DNA of 64,000 nucleotides from Corythucha ciliata. Taxonomy: Eukaryota > Arthropoda > Insecta > Hemiptera > Tingidae. Location of the stretch: positions 38,730,198 through 38,794,197 of the forward strand of contig CM075937.1 in NCBI GenBank assembly GCA_038030265.1, in the 5' to 3' direction. Position numbers and translations under genes: made by a program. The stretch's first letter is position 1. Every line of letters starts with the position of its first letter. The notes below the pieces were generated by a model, which saw only the letters and a program-made list of their open reading frames with translations, was not told the origin of the DNA and did no database searches. This document shows positions 1-11,639 of this stretch, one piece after another.

Positions 1-700
1 GAACTGTAAGATAATGTTAACACCAGTTACCCTTCTGTTACCATATGCAATCACAGCCCACCGCCCCCACCGGTGGCGGATCTAGGCCTATAGGCGGGTA
101 CATCAGACCTGAACGCCGGGGGCGAATTCCAAGCTGTTTGCGGGGGCAATTCGCTCCATTCCAGTTTGTAGGGTCCGTATTACTATTTCGGTATGAATAA
201 TTCAATACAGTTGCAGACTTGCGATGACTAGGCTGGCCGGGTATGGCCAAATGGAAAGGGCGTGGACGGTAGATAAGTATCAAGTGGCGGAACAGCCTCC
301 GTACCGTAAAGAACTCCACTGGGCCACTAATCGTAAGAATAAATTAACGCCTCCGCCTAAAGTTAGGGAAAATATGTGAAAAGAACTTACTTCGCAAAGG
401 CGTGAATATTTCGTAGGCTTCCAGCCGCCTCCTCGCCGGCAGTTGGCTTGCCACTTTTTTCTTCTCTCCGCCTCCGTGGGAAAAATAAAAAGTCGGTGGC
501 CCGAAAGAGTGCTGTTGGTATAGTTAAATGCTGCACACCCGACCATTTCTATAAGTATTCGCTGAATGAACGTTCAATAAGAAAGAAATGAGAAACACCG
601 AAATCCAATTTCAACAAACACCAAAGATAGTAGTCTGATACGTTATCCAGAACAAAAATGGTGGAGCCCGGGAAAAGCTTTATCAAACATCGCCTCTACT
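1..700. other. No gene recognised
   Basis: I see no coding sequence with recognisable homology. Short open frames on the minus strand lack any domain signature and look like chance. A GTGGCGGATCTAGG-like stretch near 69-82 faintly resembles hAT-type transposon ends, but it is too weak to annotate as one. Confidence 0.4.
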
Positions 701-714
701 CGTCTTTATAGTAT

Positions 715-911
715 CCTTAGCTTCGTTAGAGAACCTATAATCAGACAGGTAAAATCACAGACGCCATGTTCGCTCTTATCAATTATCAGTCTTGTAAAAT
801 CCACCTTTTGTCGATATAAACAAACCACCCCCAACCGTCCTTATTAAACTGATAAGAACGAACATGGCGCCGTATGCGTCTACTCGTCTTTAAAGGTTCC
901 TTAGCTTCGTT
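715..911. mobile_element. Foldback element A, copy 1
   Basis: The interior carries the inverted pair CGCCATGTTCGCTCTTATCA and TGATAAGAACGAACATGGCG, giving arms of about 20 bp around a 90-bp centre. The direct repeat CCTTAGCTTCGTT at 715-727 and 899-911 flanks it and could be a target duplication. The same unit occurs in reverse orientation at about 56389-56575, with roughly 10 bp more in its centre. It encodes nothing and is best read as a non-autonomous foldback or MITE-like element of unknown superfamily. Confidence 0.65.
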
Positions 912-1229
912 TGTGATAACGCGCGGTTCTCAAGGTCGAAGGGAAAATCGCTCCCGTCAGAGAGGTCTGGCTCCGCTAGCACGTCTATTTAGCCATAGCA
1001 GTAAATGAGTTCAAGTGTGTTATTTTATGTTTTTCTTGTTCCAATGGTTAATTAAACACCTAATTTGATAATTAAAATGAATTGAACGCACATTTAGGAG
1101 CTAAGGATGACCAAGTCAGTAATATTGGAGTTTATATTGCAGCACAGAACACGGCTATCTAAAATTGCTAGCATTATTTTTCAAGTGTAAAATGTTATGA
1201 ACATTACTTCTGAATCAAAATGTTGATAG

Positions 1230-3400
1230 TTTTAGATTTATGACTCACCATTCGTGGGAAGAAAAGAAACACGTGCTTCAATAGAATCGCTGCTAAAATT
1301 AAGGCAAATCACGAATGAAATTGACAAAAAGGCTAATTCTCGGCCGAAATTGGAAAGAATCACTAATTAATTTGGGCCTAAATTAATTCGCGGATAAAGT
1401 CTGGAACAAACGGACACACAAATGAAAAGACCGCTAATTTAGTAGGTAGCTAAAATTGAGAGAAACCCTAATTCACGGTTAAAATTTAGGAAAACGCTGA
1501 CTCGCTGGTCAAATTTAGGAAAATATGAATCCGTGGCCTCTGAAGGCCAGTCCGGGTTTAAAACTGGGAAAATGCGCTATTCCATAACTAAGAGTGGAGA
1601 AAAATTATAATGCAGAGCGAAGATGTTTAAAAAAAACTGCTGATTTTCTGCCATTATTGAGAAAAATCACATTGGCACGGCTAAAACTCTATTTAGTTGC
1701 TCGAATTGAGGAAAAGTGCTATTTAGATGCTAAAAAAGGCAAAACATCGCTATAATCAGCAGAAAAAAATCGCTTTCAAGGAATTAAAAACGCTATTTCA
1801 CAATTCGCTGCAAAAATTGAGGAACGCGCATAAAGTGCAGACAAAATAATGTAATATGCGGTTAAAATTGAAACAATAGATAAACCCCAAATTAGCGGCT
1901 AAAATGTAGGAAACTCACTAATTCGTGGGTAAATTGTGTAGAAAAAGCTGTCATTCGTGGGTAAAATTGAAAGTATTCAAATTTTCGACTGTTAGTGAAA
2001 ATACGCAAATTTGCGGATTCTGAAGGCAACTTTGTGGCTAAAATTGAGAAAAACCGCGAATTCATGGCAAAATAAGTTTAAAAACATCCGCTACTTCCCG
2101 ACTAAAATTGAGGAAATATCCAATTTGCGGCTTAAATTGAGCACAAACTCTAATTGGCGGATAGGATGTATAAATACCTAGAACTCGTGGATAAATTAAG
2201 GGGAAATCCATAATTTGATGCTACGTAATAATTTTATTTCTTGCTTATTTAGTGACTCAAGGGGCCCCGATAGGTGTCGGTCCGCCGCTGCATTTTTCCC
2301 CAATTTCAATCGCATGGATTAGTGATTTTTCTTAATTTTGACTAATTCGCGCTTTTTGTCTATTTTATTACTGAATTAGGGGTTTTTCTCAATTTTAGCG
2401 GTTATTTAATTTGCAATTTTCTCCATTTTTGCCGTGTATAAGCGCTAGTTACAGTTTTAGCTACTATAGCTAGCCATTTTTCTACATTTCCAGTCGTGAA
2501 TTAGAGGCTGTTCTCTTTTGTATCAGTGAATGGACGATTTTTTTTTGCAATTTTAGCCGCGAATTTGCCATCAAGAAAAATTCTTGGCTATTTCGCAGTT
2601 AAAGTTTCCTTGAAGCTTCCACGGATAAATGGTACAAAAAACGGTAAAAAGTGGCTTGAAGTATGAAAACGACAATTTTCGGCTTCTGAGGGAAAACGAT
2701 TGTGGCTCAAATTGAGTTAAACGTGAAAACAAAATCGCTAATTCCCAGCTAACATTAACAAAAATTGCTAATTCATGGATGAAATTGAGAAAAATCTCTC
2801 ATTAGCGGCTAAAATCGAGAAAAGAAGGAACTTTCACTGCAAAAATTCAGAAAATCGTGATTAAACGGCTGAAATAGAGATGAATCGGCCATTCAGAGCT
2901 AAAATGGTGAAAAATCGCTAATTCGCCGCAATAGTATATGATGAATTCACTGATAAAATTTAGAAGAAGCGCTGAAGTGATGGAAAAACGCTAATTCCCG
3001 GATTAAATGGAGAAAGCGGTCAATTACTCGCGGCATCTGAAGGTTACTTCGTGTCAGAGAGTGAAAAAAAAAAATCGGTAAATTCGTGCCTGAAATGTAA
3101 AAAAAAATCTATAATTAGCGGCCGAAATTTGAAAAAACGCTAATTTTACGGCTAAAATCGAGAAAAATAACTGAAAATTTTTTGGAAAATCTAGAAAATG
3201 GCAAGTCCCGGTTTCCGGAGGATACTCCGGAGTGGCCAATTAGGAAAAAGCACTAATTTTAGTCCAGAAATTGAGAAAAATCACTAATTAGCGGCCAAGA
3301 TGGAGAAAAAAATCGCTAATTTACGGTTAAAATGGATAAAAATAGCATTTGCGATTAAAATGGAGAAGACGCCAAATCAGGGTTTATTCGGAACGGTGAC
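1230..3400. repeat. Degenerate ~30-bp tandem repeat array (family DR1)
   Basis: The stretch is built from diverged units of about 30 bp whose common parts are GCTAATTCGCGGC and TAAAATTGAGAAAAA. Units are clear at 1330-2220 and 2690-3390 in the plus orientation. Between about 2290 and 2570 the same motif appears as its reverse complement (TTTTTCTCAATTTTAGC, GAATTAGCG), so the array contains an inverted block. No unit is identical to its neighbour, which implies great age or a non-satellite mode of spread. Related blocks occur at 11.64-12.11, 17.44-17.56, 17.93-18.03, 23.95-24.19, 34.13-34.27, 37.33-37.83 and 56.82-56.98 kb. Confidence 0.75.
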
Positions 3401-3439
3401 GTCACGTGGGGTGCAGTTGAAAAGATTCGCCCGGGTGGG

Positions 3440-4020
3440 GCGCCAAATGTCGTTTTGAGGCTACGCGGGGGGCACCTGGCATTCAGTATAGAGAATGTCC
3501 TGTTTTCGGTTGGTACATAGCGGAATAAACGTTTTCAAAACCCGCGTCGGGTCTTCAATTTGAATTTTGTGATTTTTGAGCCAAAATGTGCGGTCTCCAT
3601 TTTTTCCAGCTAGCACTGATGTGGGCAGCGATACTCCGCGGGCCAGCGGCTTCTCATCAGCTCGGCAATTGAGCATGCAGTTTTCGGAGCTGGTGTCTTT
3701 ACACTTTCGAGATTTTCAAGGCTATAGACGGTCCGTTTCTGGTTTTTATTAAAAATATGCCCCTTTTTTGGTGGCTCGAATGCTATCTTGGCAGTTATGA
3801 AGCAAGAAAAATCAATTTTTAGGCTCCCATAACCCACAGTCATTCTCGTGATGGCCAATTTACTTTTTTCGGGTAAAATTACCAGCAATTTCGTAGAGTT
3901 TGCTCACTAAAACACCAATTTCTCGGCCTTTGGTCTCCCCCCCCCCCAAAAAAAAACAATTTTGCAGGTTTCGCTTACTAAAAAAGAAATGTCGTGGATT
4001 TTCAAACACGTGGAGTTTCA
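3440..4020. other. Non-coding, AT-rich, weak repeat traces
   Basis: No recognisable gene. Phrases such as 'ctcactaaaacaccaattt' at 3900-4000 resemble a further degenerate repeat (sequences like 'ttcactcaaaaagccaa' at 17.29 kb, and 23.1-23.45 kb). A C-run followed by an A-run lies at about 3940-3957. Confidence 0.35.
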
Positions 4021-4830
4021 AAATCAAAACTGTCAGTTCCAGGGGTGAAATTGATGGTTTTGAAAGACAAAACTGACAGTTTTAAGGACGAAATTGTCAG
4101 TTTAAAGGACGAAATTGACCGTTTTCATGCGAGGGCCACATAAAATCCATAGTTCTGTACCTGAATTCTCGTCAATGATTGAGTTTACAGTTTTGTGAGC
4201 GTGAATAGTCAGTTTGGTGATTGTTTAGGGTACGAATCATCAGTTCGGCCATTTTCATGGCACCAATATCGGTCAATTTGGCCATTTTCGGTGCGCGTAT
4301 GGTCGCGTGTTTGCCATTTCAAGGTCACACGCATCGTCGCAAATTTTAAAGGCCTTGCCACTCAGAACGCGAACTGCCATCGCGGACTGATCCGCGATGG
4401 CAGTTCGCGTTTGGTGTGGCGAGGCCTTAATTGTTTTCAAAAGGCGCAAATCCGTCAGTTTAGTCATTTATTTTTTAGGGCGTGAATACGACACTATGGT
4501 CATTTTTTGGGTCCAGATCACTCAGCTTAGCCACTTTCAAGGGATGAAACGCTTACAAAAAACCGGGGTGAGGGGGGGGGGTGACCAGTTTGAACACTTT
4601 GAAGATTGCAGTTGTTAGGGCGTTTGCGGTTATTTTTAGGGCACGAACTGCCAGTTTTGCCATTTCCAATGATGTGCGGAATGGTCTATTATTATTTAGT
4701 CATTTTTAGAGCGCGAAGCCGCGGTTTCACCATTTTCAACGTAGAAATCGTCAGTTCAAATATTTTCAGGGAGTGAATCGTATAAGTTTAGCTATTTTCA
4801 AGGCACATAAATTCATTTTCCACAATCCCA
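4020..4830. repeat. Composite degenerate array: 21-bp (DR3) then 30-bp (DR2) units
   Basis: From about 4025 to 4125 the sequence repeats GACGAAATTGACAGTTTT with a period near 21 bp. From about 4190 to 4830 it changes to units of about 30 bp that share GGCGCGAATCGTCAG and TTTAGCCATTTTCA. The transition segment, containing GAATTCTCGTCA..TGA..G.GTTTACA near 4163-4195, recurs in the same order and orientation at about 20820-20850. The two loci are therefore homologous copies of one composite unit and not independent expansions. Confidence 0.7.
4350..4427. mobile_element. Miniature hairpin MITE (~78 bp)
   Basis: Two arms of about 36 bp, beginning AGGCCTTGCCAC and ending GTGGCGAGGCCT, are separated by a loop of a few bases around CTGA. 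TAA is present on both sides (about 4347-4349 and 4428-4430), matching the 3-bp TWA-type duplication of PIF/Harbinger-like transposition. It sits inside a DR2 repeat block. Superfamily assignment rests only on the target-site length. Confidence 0.6.
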
Positions 4831-5860
4831 TAGTCAAATTAGCCACACCCAGAAACATGTCTGTGGCTATAACACTGAAACTCCAAATTTGACTTTTACG
4901 CTTCACTAAGCGACGTCACAAAGATCATAACTGTAAACGTTAAGCTTGAAAGCTTTTGAAATAAAACTCCCTATTAATACTAGAAATGGCGTCAAGCGTG
5001 AACTGAGAAACGTGCGGAAAAGTTGCACCTTTTGGGCTGGAACGGAGGCCCCCATCGAGCTCGAAAACTTGATCAGAGTACTCCTACGTCATCCCGAACA
5101 CAACTACAACCCGATTTCATGCATGTAAGACCGATTTTTAATTTCAATTTGACTGGATTAATAGGTAAATTATAAATAAAGTCCTGCTCTACAAAGCGTA
5201 TAGAGTGAATTTCTGAGTAAGTTTCTGGTCTAAATATCCACGGAATTGGTGCAGCCCAGAGGCCGGTGTCCCTACTGTCTGTGCTGACCTCCCACAACAG
5301 AGCTCTGACGAAAAACCGCAACATCAGTGAAATTGTGAGCTTTATTTGTCTGGAACTCTCGATATTGCACGATTTGAAAGCTTCAAGGCTTTTTTTTTTA
5401 GTAACCGCGGAACCCGAGCTTGCCAGCCACGGTGCGGTTGGAGGCTCTGGGATAGTATACTGTGGTATATTCTTAGTCTCCCAAACTGGACTCTTCCATT
5501 GTAGAGGCAAGTGGGGTTTCAGCAACAAACAGCCGAAAAATTGAGTTTTCAGCAAAAGAACAACCGCGATTGCGGGTTTTCTGTGAGCCAGACAGCCAGA
5601 ACGGTGAAAATTGGGTTTTAGCGAGAAAAATCCGCGAAATGGTTTTTAGAGTGCGTTACCAGTGAACAAATTTTGTTTAGTGAGTCAGATCTGAAAAAAT
5701 GGGGTTTTAGTGCGCAAAACCCTTGAAATTAGTAGGTATATCATGATTTTTATACTTAATTTATTTTAGTGAGTGAAATTCGTTAAAAGAGGGGGCCCAC
5801 TGTTATCCCAAGCGCGGGGCCCTCAACTTAAAGAAGGCCCTGCCTGTTCAGGGTGTTTTA
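4830..5860. other. No gene recognised
   Basis: There are open frames of up to 160 codons on the minus strand (5073-5555) and 92 on the plus strand, but they overlap and show no domain signature. Between 5540 and 5760 there is a loose repeat of phrases like 'ggttttagtgagcaaaatccgcgaa', another degenerate family. Confidence 0.35.
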
Positions 5861-5924
5861 ATGCAACAAATATTGACCAGTTTCAGGCCCTACCACCATC
5901 AGGAGCAGAACAGGGCCCTTTCCG

Positions 5925-6596
5925 GTGGCAGAACCCAGGCCCGGGCTTGCCCGGGAGTCAGAAGACATTCTGACTTCCCCACCGGCCGCGGCTCTTTACA
6001 CGACGCTCAAAGAGCAGCTCATTGCGCGACTCTCGATGTCAGCAGAGAAAAGGGTTCGGCAATTACTCATGGAGGAAGAGCTCGGCGATCAAACCCCTTC
6101 ACAATTTCTTCGCCGCCTTCGGTCCCTGGGTGGTCAAACGGTTGTCCAGGACAACCTCATTCGCACTTTGTGGTTGCAACGCTTGCCACTGCACGTTCAA
6201 GCCATTCTGCAAGTTCAACAAGAACTACCAATGGGCAATCTAGCCACCATCGCCGACAAAATCTTGGAGGTACAGCCTTTTACCAACCCCGTCGCTAACG
6301 TGGTGCAATCGACACCTCCAGCCGAAACAACGTCTTCTCTCGTCGACCAAATCGACAACCTCCGTCGTCAAATTCAAAAACTCGATACGCAACTCAGTGA
6401 AATCACTATAGTCGTAAATCCCGGTCCCGCGAGTCTTCGACACACCGACAGTCTTCGAGCAGGTCGTCATCACCCCCCCTCGTCACGATATTGCTGGTAC
6501 CACACCAAGTTCGGCAAACGCGCTTCGAAATGCGTTCCCCCCTGCTCGTATATCGTCCAAAAAACTACCACAGCAGCCAGTAACAGCGGCAACTGA
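5925..6596 (+). pseudogene. Gypsy gag remnant
   Basis: The 223-codon open frame carries the helical gag core with motifs such as LLMEEELGDQTPSQFLRRLR (about residues 47-66) and DNLIRTLWLQRLP (about 77-89). Near the C terminus is a zinc-knuckle-like CWYHTKFGKRASKCVPPC, typical of insect gypsy gag proteins. In the family, gag forms the virus-like particle and binds RNA. The N-terminal part probably lies in other frames upstream (from about 5861), so the start is not certain. There is no env gene here. Confidence 0.75.
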
Positions 6597-6599
6597 CTG

Positions 6600-7030
6600 C
6601 AGCATTGGAAAGCACCGCCTTTTCACCACTGATCGGCGCTCAAAACGACAGTTCCTGCTCGATACGGTATCAGAATTGTGTTTTCCAGCACGTCTACTCA
6701 AAATCCGTCGTCCTAAATCCTCTCTCGACCTCTACGCTGCGAATACGTCCCCCATCAACACGTATGGAACGATTTCTCTCGTACTCGACCTTGGGCTTCC
6801 ATGTAACTTCCCGTGGAATTTCATTGTTGCCGACGTATCTGTCCCGATTATTGGCTCCGATTTTCTCGCTCATTTTCACCTTCTTCCAGACTGCAACAAG
6901 CATTGCCTCGTCGACGGAACGACTGGTCTTTCCGTCACCTGTTACAAATCTATTAACTCATTCACCAGCGTCAAAGCGGTTGACCGCTCACATCCATTCG
7001 CCGATTTACTAGCCCGTTTTCCCGACATCA
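6600..7030 (+). pseudogene. Gypsy aspartic protease remnant
   Basis: In the frame open from 6676, and just upstream of it, the sequence matches a retropepsin fold: FLLDTVSELC replaces the usual DTGA active-site signature, and VPIIGSDFLAHFHLLPD is the flap/C-terminal IGxDFL motif (about residues 54-70). Loss of the DTG glycine would kill the active site. Frame breaks on both sides separate it from gag and reverse transcriptase. Confidence 0.7.
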
Positions 7031-7129
7031 CGCGACCCCCTGGACTCCCACGTGAAGTAAAACATTCGACGAAGCATTTTATAAATACAAAACCCCCGGT
7101 CCTCCCGTTCATTGTCGTCCTCGTCGCTT

Positions 7130-7836
7130 AACCGGAGAAGGCTTGAATGTTGCCAAAAAAGAATTCGAAGCCATGCTAGAAGAAGGAACGGCACTGCCCG
7201 TCGGACAGTCCCTGGGCATCTCCCCTCCACATCGTGCCGAAAAAAACTGGTAGTGGCTGGTGACCTTGCGGTGACTACCGCGCTCTCAACGCTCGTACTG
7301 TACCCGATCGCTATCCAGTTCGACACATACACGATTTTGCGCATTCCATCAGCGGAAGCTCAATATTTTCGCTTGTGGATTTGGTTAAAGCCTACCAACA
7401 AATCCCTGTTCACTCGTCCGACATCTGTAAAACAGCAATTTCAACCCCATTCGGTTTATTCGATTTTCCATTTATGTGCTTCGGCTTGCGAAACGCCGCT
7501 CAGACGTTTCAGCGTTTTATGGACGAAGTAACCCGAGGGCTCGATTTCTGCTACGTCTACATCGACGATATTCTTATTTTTTCGCGATCCCCGGAAGAAC
7601 ACGCAGCTCACCTCGAGGCACTTTTCAAACGCCTGTCCCACTACGGCGTTGTCATCAACACTTCAAAAAGCATCTTTGCCGTTAATGAAGTCACGTTTCT
7701 TGGCTATCGTATTTCTCCCCCTCCAGATCGCATCTCAGCAATTCAATCGTTCACCCAACCGTCCGATGTCCAAGGTCTCCGACGTTTCCTTGGCATGCTA
7801 AACTTTTACAGAAGACACGTTACCGATGGCAGCTGA
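7130..7836 (+). pseudogene. Gypsy reverse transcriptase remnant
   Basis: The 7375-7836 frame holds most of the palm and thumb: [12 protein letters not shown] with the first catalytic aspartate, [20 protein letters not shown], the catalytic YIDD box ([13 protein letters not shown]) and the FLGYRIS and [13 protein letters not shown] segments. The upstream fingers region (about 7130-7370) is present but split over frames. The catalytic residues are intact, although the gene as a whole is not translatable as one polyprotein. Confidence 0.85.
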
Positions 7837-8330
7837 AATACAAGCCCCTCTTCATGACATTCTCGGTCCGGACGTCAAAGGTTCAACTCCTGTCAATTGG
7901 ACGCCGTCTCTCGAGCAAGCTTTTCAAGCCTGCAAAAACAAGTTGACGTCTGCTGTCTCACTCGCTTACCCCCGTCACAGGAGCAGAACTGGGGTTATTT
8001 ACGGACGTCTCCAATCGCGCTGTCGGAGCCGTCATTCAGCAAAAAGTCGACAACGCCTGGCAATAACCCCTCGGCTTCTTTTCGAAAAAAGGTTTTCCCT
8101 CGTCAAGCAGATTGGCCCGTTTATTATCGCGAACTGCTAGCGATGTACGAAGCGATCCATCATTTTCGCCAATTTTCTCGAAGGTCAAGTTTTCACCGAC
8201 CACAAACTCACTCAAAAACTCGACAAATTGCCTCCTGTTCAGCGCAACCAACTTACTTATATATCGCAGTTTACGACCGAAATTCAACACGTTTCCGGAT
8301 CTGACAACACCGTAGCAGACGCTCTCTCTC
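7826..8330 (+). pseudogene. Gypsy RNase H remnant
   Basis: Segments in alternating frames match the gypsy RNase H domain: SLEQAFQACKNKLTSAV after the RT connection, then traces of the FTDVSNRAVGAV-type first strand near 7995-8030, YYRELLAMYEAIHHFR near 8120-8170, and the end of the domain at VSGSDNTVADALSRVDS (8293-8343). At least three frameshifts interrupt it. Confidence 0.65.
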
Positions 8331-8379
8331 GCGTCGATTCCATATCCTCCACCCATTTCGACTACGAATCCCTCTCGCA

Positions 8380-9160
8380 GTCACAAAAGGTGGACTTAGA
8401 ACTTCGAACTTGGAAATCGATGGAATCCTCGCTCAATCTTGATAAACTCACGGTTCCCGGAACAAACATCGAAATCGTTTGCGACACTTCAACTGGTCGT
8501 TCTCGTCCCTTCGTTCCTACACCTTTACGTCGACCTATTTTCCTCCAACTTCACAACCTCAGTCATCCTGGTGTTCGCGCGACCACAAAACTCATCGTCG
8601 ATCGATTCGTTTGACCGTCGATAAGAAAAGATGTTACGGCTTGGACACGTTCCTGTCTCGCCTGCCAGCGCTCAAAAGTCTCGCGTCATGTCCACTCGGT
8701 CACTTCGACCGGCCCTCTCATTGGCGGACTCATCGGCCCTCTCCCCACTTCTAGCGGCATGAAATACTGCCTAACATGCATCGACCGAGTGACACGCTGG
8801 CCGGAAGTCACTCCTCTACCGGACACATCGGCTTTAACCGTTGCAAATGCCTTCGTGTCCACATGGATAAGTCGATTCGGTGTATCCTCAAAAGTAACAA
8901 CCGACCGTGGCCTCCAGTTCACTTTGTCACTGTTCCACACTCTAACGAAAAAACGAAAAGTTTCGGCATTGACATCTGTCAATCTGGAACGGCTGCACCG
9001 TCAACTCAAGACAGCAATAACGTGCCACGCCGACAAAAATTGGGTCGAAAAACTCCCTCTTGTTCTGCTCGGAATACGATCTGCCTTCAAGGAAGATATT
9101 CAGTGTACTTCCGCGGCACTTGTTTTCGGCGAATCTCTCAGACTTGGGGTAATGAAATTC
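8380..9160 (+). pseudogene. Gypsy integrase remnant, 3' truncated
   Basis: The zinc-binding HHCC module is recognisable at LHNLSHPGVRATTKLIVDRF and following sequence (about 8548-8680). The catalytic core runs from [17 protein letters not shown] (8759) through [18 protein letters not shown], where the usual second aspartate is present in TTDRG, to [20 protein letters not shown]. The sequence loses homology at about 9150-9160 at [10 protein letters not shown], which is where the GPY/F C-terminal domain would normally follow. Confidence 0.75.
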
Positions 9161-10002
9161 ATATTTTGAATCAACTAAATCCCTGAATTATTCGTAAATG
9201 AAAGTTGGAGGTCATCTTGAGGTTGCATGAATTTCAAGGATTGGAACAGAGAGTGGACAAACTCAAATCGATTAATTTTAGAAAGTTTGACTTTCACGAG
9301 GAGAGCGCATGCGAATTTCAAGTTAAAAAGTTGAAATTCTGAGGACAAAAAACAGTTTTTCTTCGATATTTCGAAAACAAACATGTATCGATAAAGTTGA
9401 ATTTTGTTAAATACGATGCGCTTTATGACCGAATCAAACAAAATGCCCCGCTATATCCGCACACTCGGTGAATAATTTATTTAATCGCCCTGACATTATA
9501 TCCGCTCGTTGCGAAGCTTTTTTTTTTAATTTGAGTGTTACTTGAACCATTTTATTCGAGTTGGGCCGACTTTGTATTACCTTGAAGGAAAAATCCTTTC
9601 CCTTCTCGTATACACTTCTAACATTTACACTTTGGTAGGTACCTAATTATTCGCCTTTACCGCAAGCGAAATGGGGTTGGAAGCGCAAATTTTTAATATA
9701 AGGCAGTTCTAGAGAGCTCTATAATACTTTTTCAAAGCTATCAATATGAACGTTTAGTTTATCAACATTTTTTGTAATATGCAAGTTCCGCTTCGACGTA
9801 AAAAAAGAAAAAAAAAAAAAGGGAAAAAGTGCAGCTTAAACCTTCTAATTTCCCCACCCGTACCGGTTTAAAACAGCGACGAACTAACAGTTTTCTGCTT
9901 TAGTATTTCATAAGTGGCCGATATAATTTGTAGTTGGAGGGTTTCTCCACTCTTTTCGAACATGTGGGCAGGGTTGTTCCTCCGTCGTCTCTTTTGAAAC
10001 GT

Positions 10003-10028
10003 GATTGGTCCGACCACGAAGTATATAA
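10003..10028 (+). promoter_or_regulatory. Possible CCAAT/TATA core promoter
   Basis: GATTGG (an inverted CCAAT) at about 10003-10008 is followed by a TATATAAA box at about 10021-10028. The spacing is plausible for a pol II promoter, but no gene or transposon ORF is visible downstream. Chance is a real alternative in AT-rich sequence. Confidence 0.2.
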
Positions 10029-10106
10029 ACCTCCCTGTTATTATAGCTTATACACCATGAGAGGAGAGATACAACGAGCTTACATGATTATAGTGATCCT
10101 TTTTTT

Positions 10107-10129
10107 TTCTTCTTCTTCTTCTTCTTCTT
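10107..10129 (+). repeat. (TTC)n microsatellite
   Basis: About seven copies of TTC embedded in a longer T-rich tract. Confidence 0.8.
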
Positions 10130-11639
10130 TTTTGTTGTTGTTGATGATGGAAATGCACCGAGTGCGCGAGAGGAGTGACCCCCCCCCCAAAACCAGCCAA
10201 TATCCCGGCCTTGTGTTGTATAGAAGTTATGGAGGTGAAGGGTTGTTGGAATGGGTTATTCGTCGGTGGAGTGGCGGAAGGGAAGAAGTTTAAGAAAAGA
10301 TAAAGATAGAAATGTCGAGAGGGTTTCGAGGGGGGGGGGGTAGAGCCTTGTTAGGCGTGTAACAGTGTTGCGGTGCGGCGAAAGGCCAGGGTGCGGTGAA
10401 GTATCGAAAGAATAAAAGCCTTGAAAGAAGAAAAAAAAAAAAATGAAGAGGTCTTGATCTTCAGCGATGCAATGTCGCAACAATCGTTCGGTTTCAAACA
10501 AGTAATTTATAGGTTTCATTTATGAATAATCGTGACACAAAAGCTAGACTTATGGAGGCGTAGTTTCCTTTTTAAGTCGCGTCAATCCTTTATTAAACAT
10601 TGTATAAACGGTGTCTCCTTTTGTTTCACCAACCCCACTATATGTTGCAATTTAATGGGCATCACAACTATTTTAATGATGAGATGTTAAATAGAAAGAA
10701 AATTCGACGCTTTATAGGCTTCCACATCCACTAACAATGGCGTCTCCAACCGGTTGAAAGCCTGAAACAAAACAACAAAAACAGTTTAGAATTGATTATA
10801 ACGTTCGTTTGGCAAGATTTCAAGGTTTCTATTAGAAGATTCAAATGAAACTCTTGATTTTACTTAAATAGCAAATATATAAATTTTAAATAAGTGGGCA
10901 AAATATGTGTGGAAAACAGGGCAAACTGCAAAAATACACTAATACTATACGTACCCAACTGTCTGATGACCGCATAATTGCGACCACAGGGTCTGTAAAC
11001 AATAAGAAACTCTAGCCAACGGAATTGACGTAAAAGCGGATACTTGTGCTGCAAATAGTGAGTGTCTCTATTGCAGGGAGAAGGGACACCCCCCCCCCCC
11101 ACCACCATTTCATGAGTAACTGCGACGAGCGAAAATGGTTCTCAACGCGAGGTCCCCGTTTCGACGTTGGACTTTCAGCTTGTAGTGAAAAGAAGACTAA
11201 CATTACCTGGCTAAACCACATGATTTTATTGGTTTTATAATTACCCTTTTAATCATTATCATTCGCGTTTTCTAGTAAATAAAAGCCTACAATTCCGGGC
11301 AATTATTCGCTTTATTTCACATCAATTTTATTTACTAGAAAAATTATTCGGCTTCACCCTCTCGCGTCTTAAGCCCGGTGCACACGATGCAATTTTTAAA
11401 ACTAGTTTTCCAGTGAGCTAATTTCCAAGCACGTTGAGCAGTGCTGGATCGACTGTTCACGCGATGCAATATTTCTTATTGCTGGCGGATCGCATAACCT
11501 TCTCGATGATACCTTCCACTCTTCAATCATGCTTCAATATAACGACACATGTGTGGGGGGGCCTTACGTGGCAAAATACTTGGAAAAAGCGATACATTTG
11601 TGATTAAAAGTAAACAAAAGCGATGTTTATCGGTTTCTC

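Larger units (their letters stand above)
5861..9160 (+). mobile_element. Ty3/gypsy retrotransposon, degraded, no LTRs found
   Basis: Gag, protease, reverse transcriptase, RNase H and integrase homology follow in canonical gypsy order on the plus strand, spread over three frames with stops and frameshifts. The 3' end breaks off abruptly within or just after the integrase core near 9160, and I could not find matching LTRs. The gag and knuckle type resembles arthropod gypsy lineages. The pieces are listed separately. Confidence 0.85.

Noticed and set aside
5073..5555. 160-codon minus-strand frame
   Set aside because: No family signature, and it overlaps an opposing frame in repeat-tinged sequence. 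Probably chance.
5861..9160. Endogenous retrovirus with env
   Set aside because: No envelope-like frame follows the integrase, and homology ends inside the integrase region.
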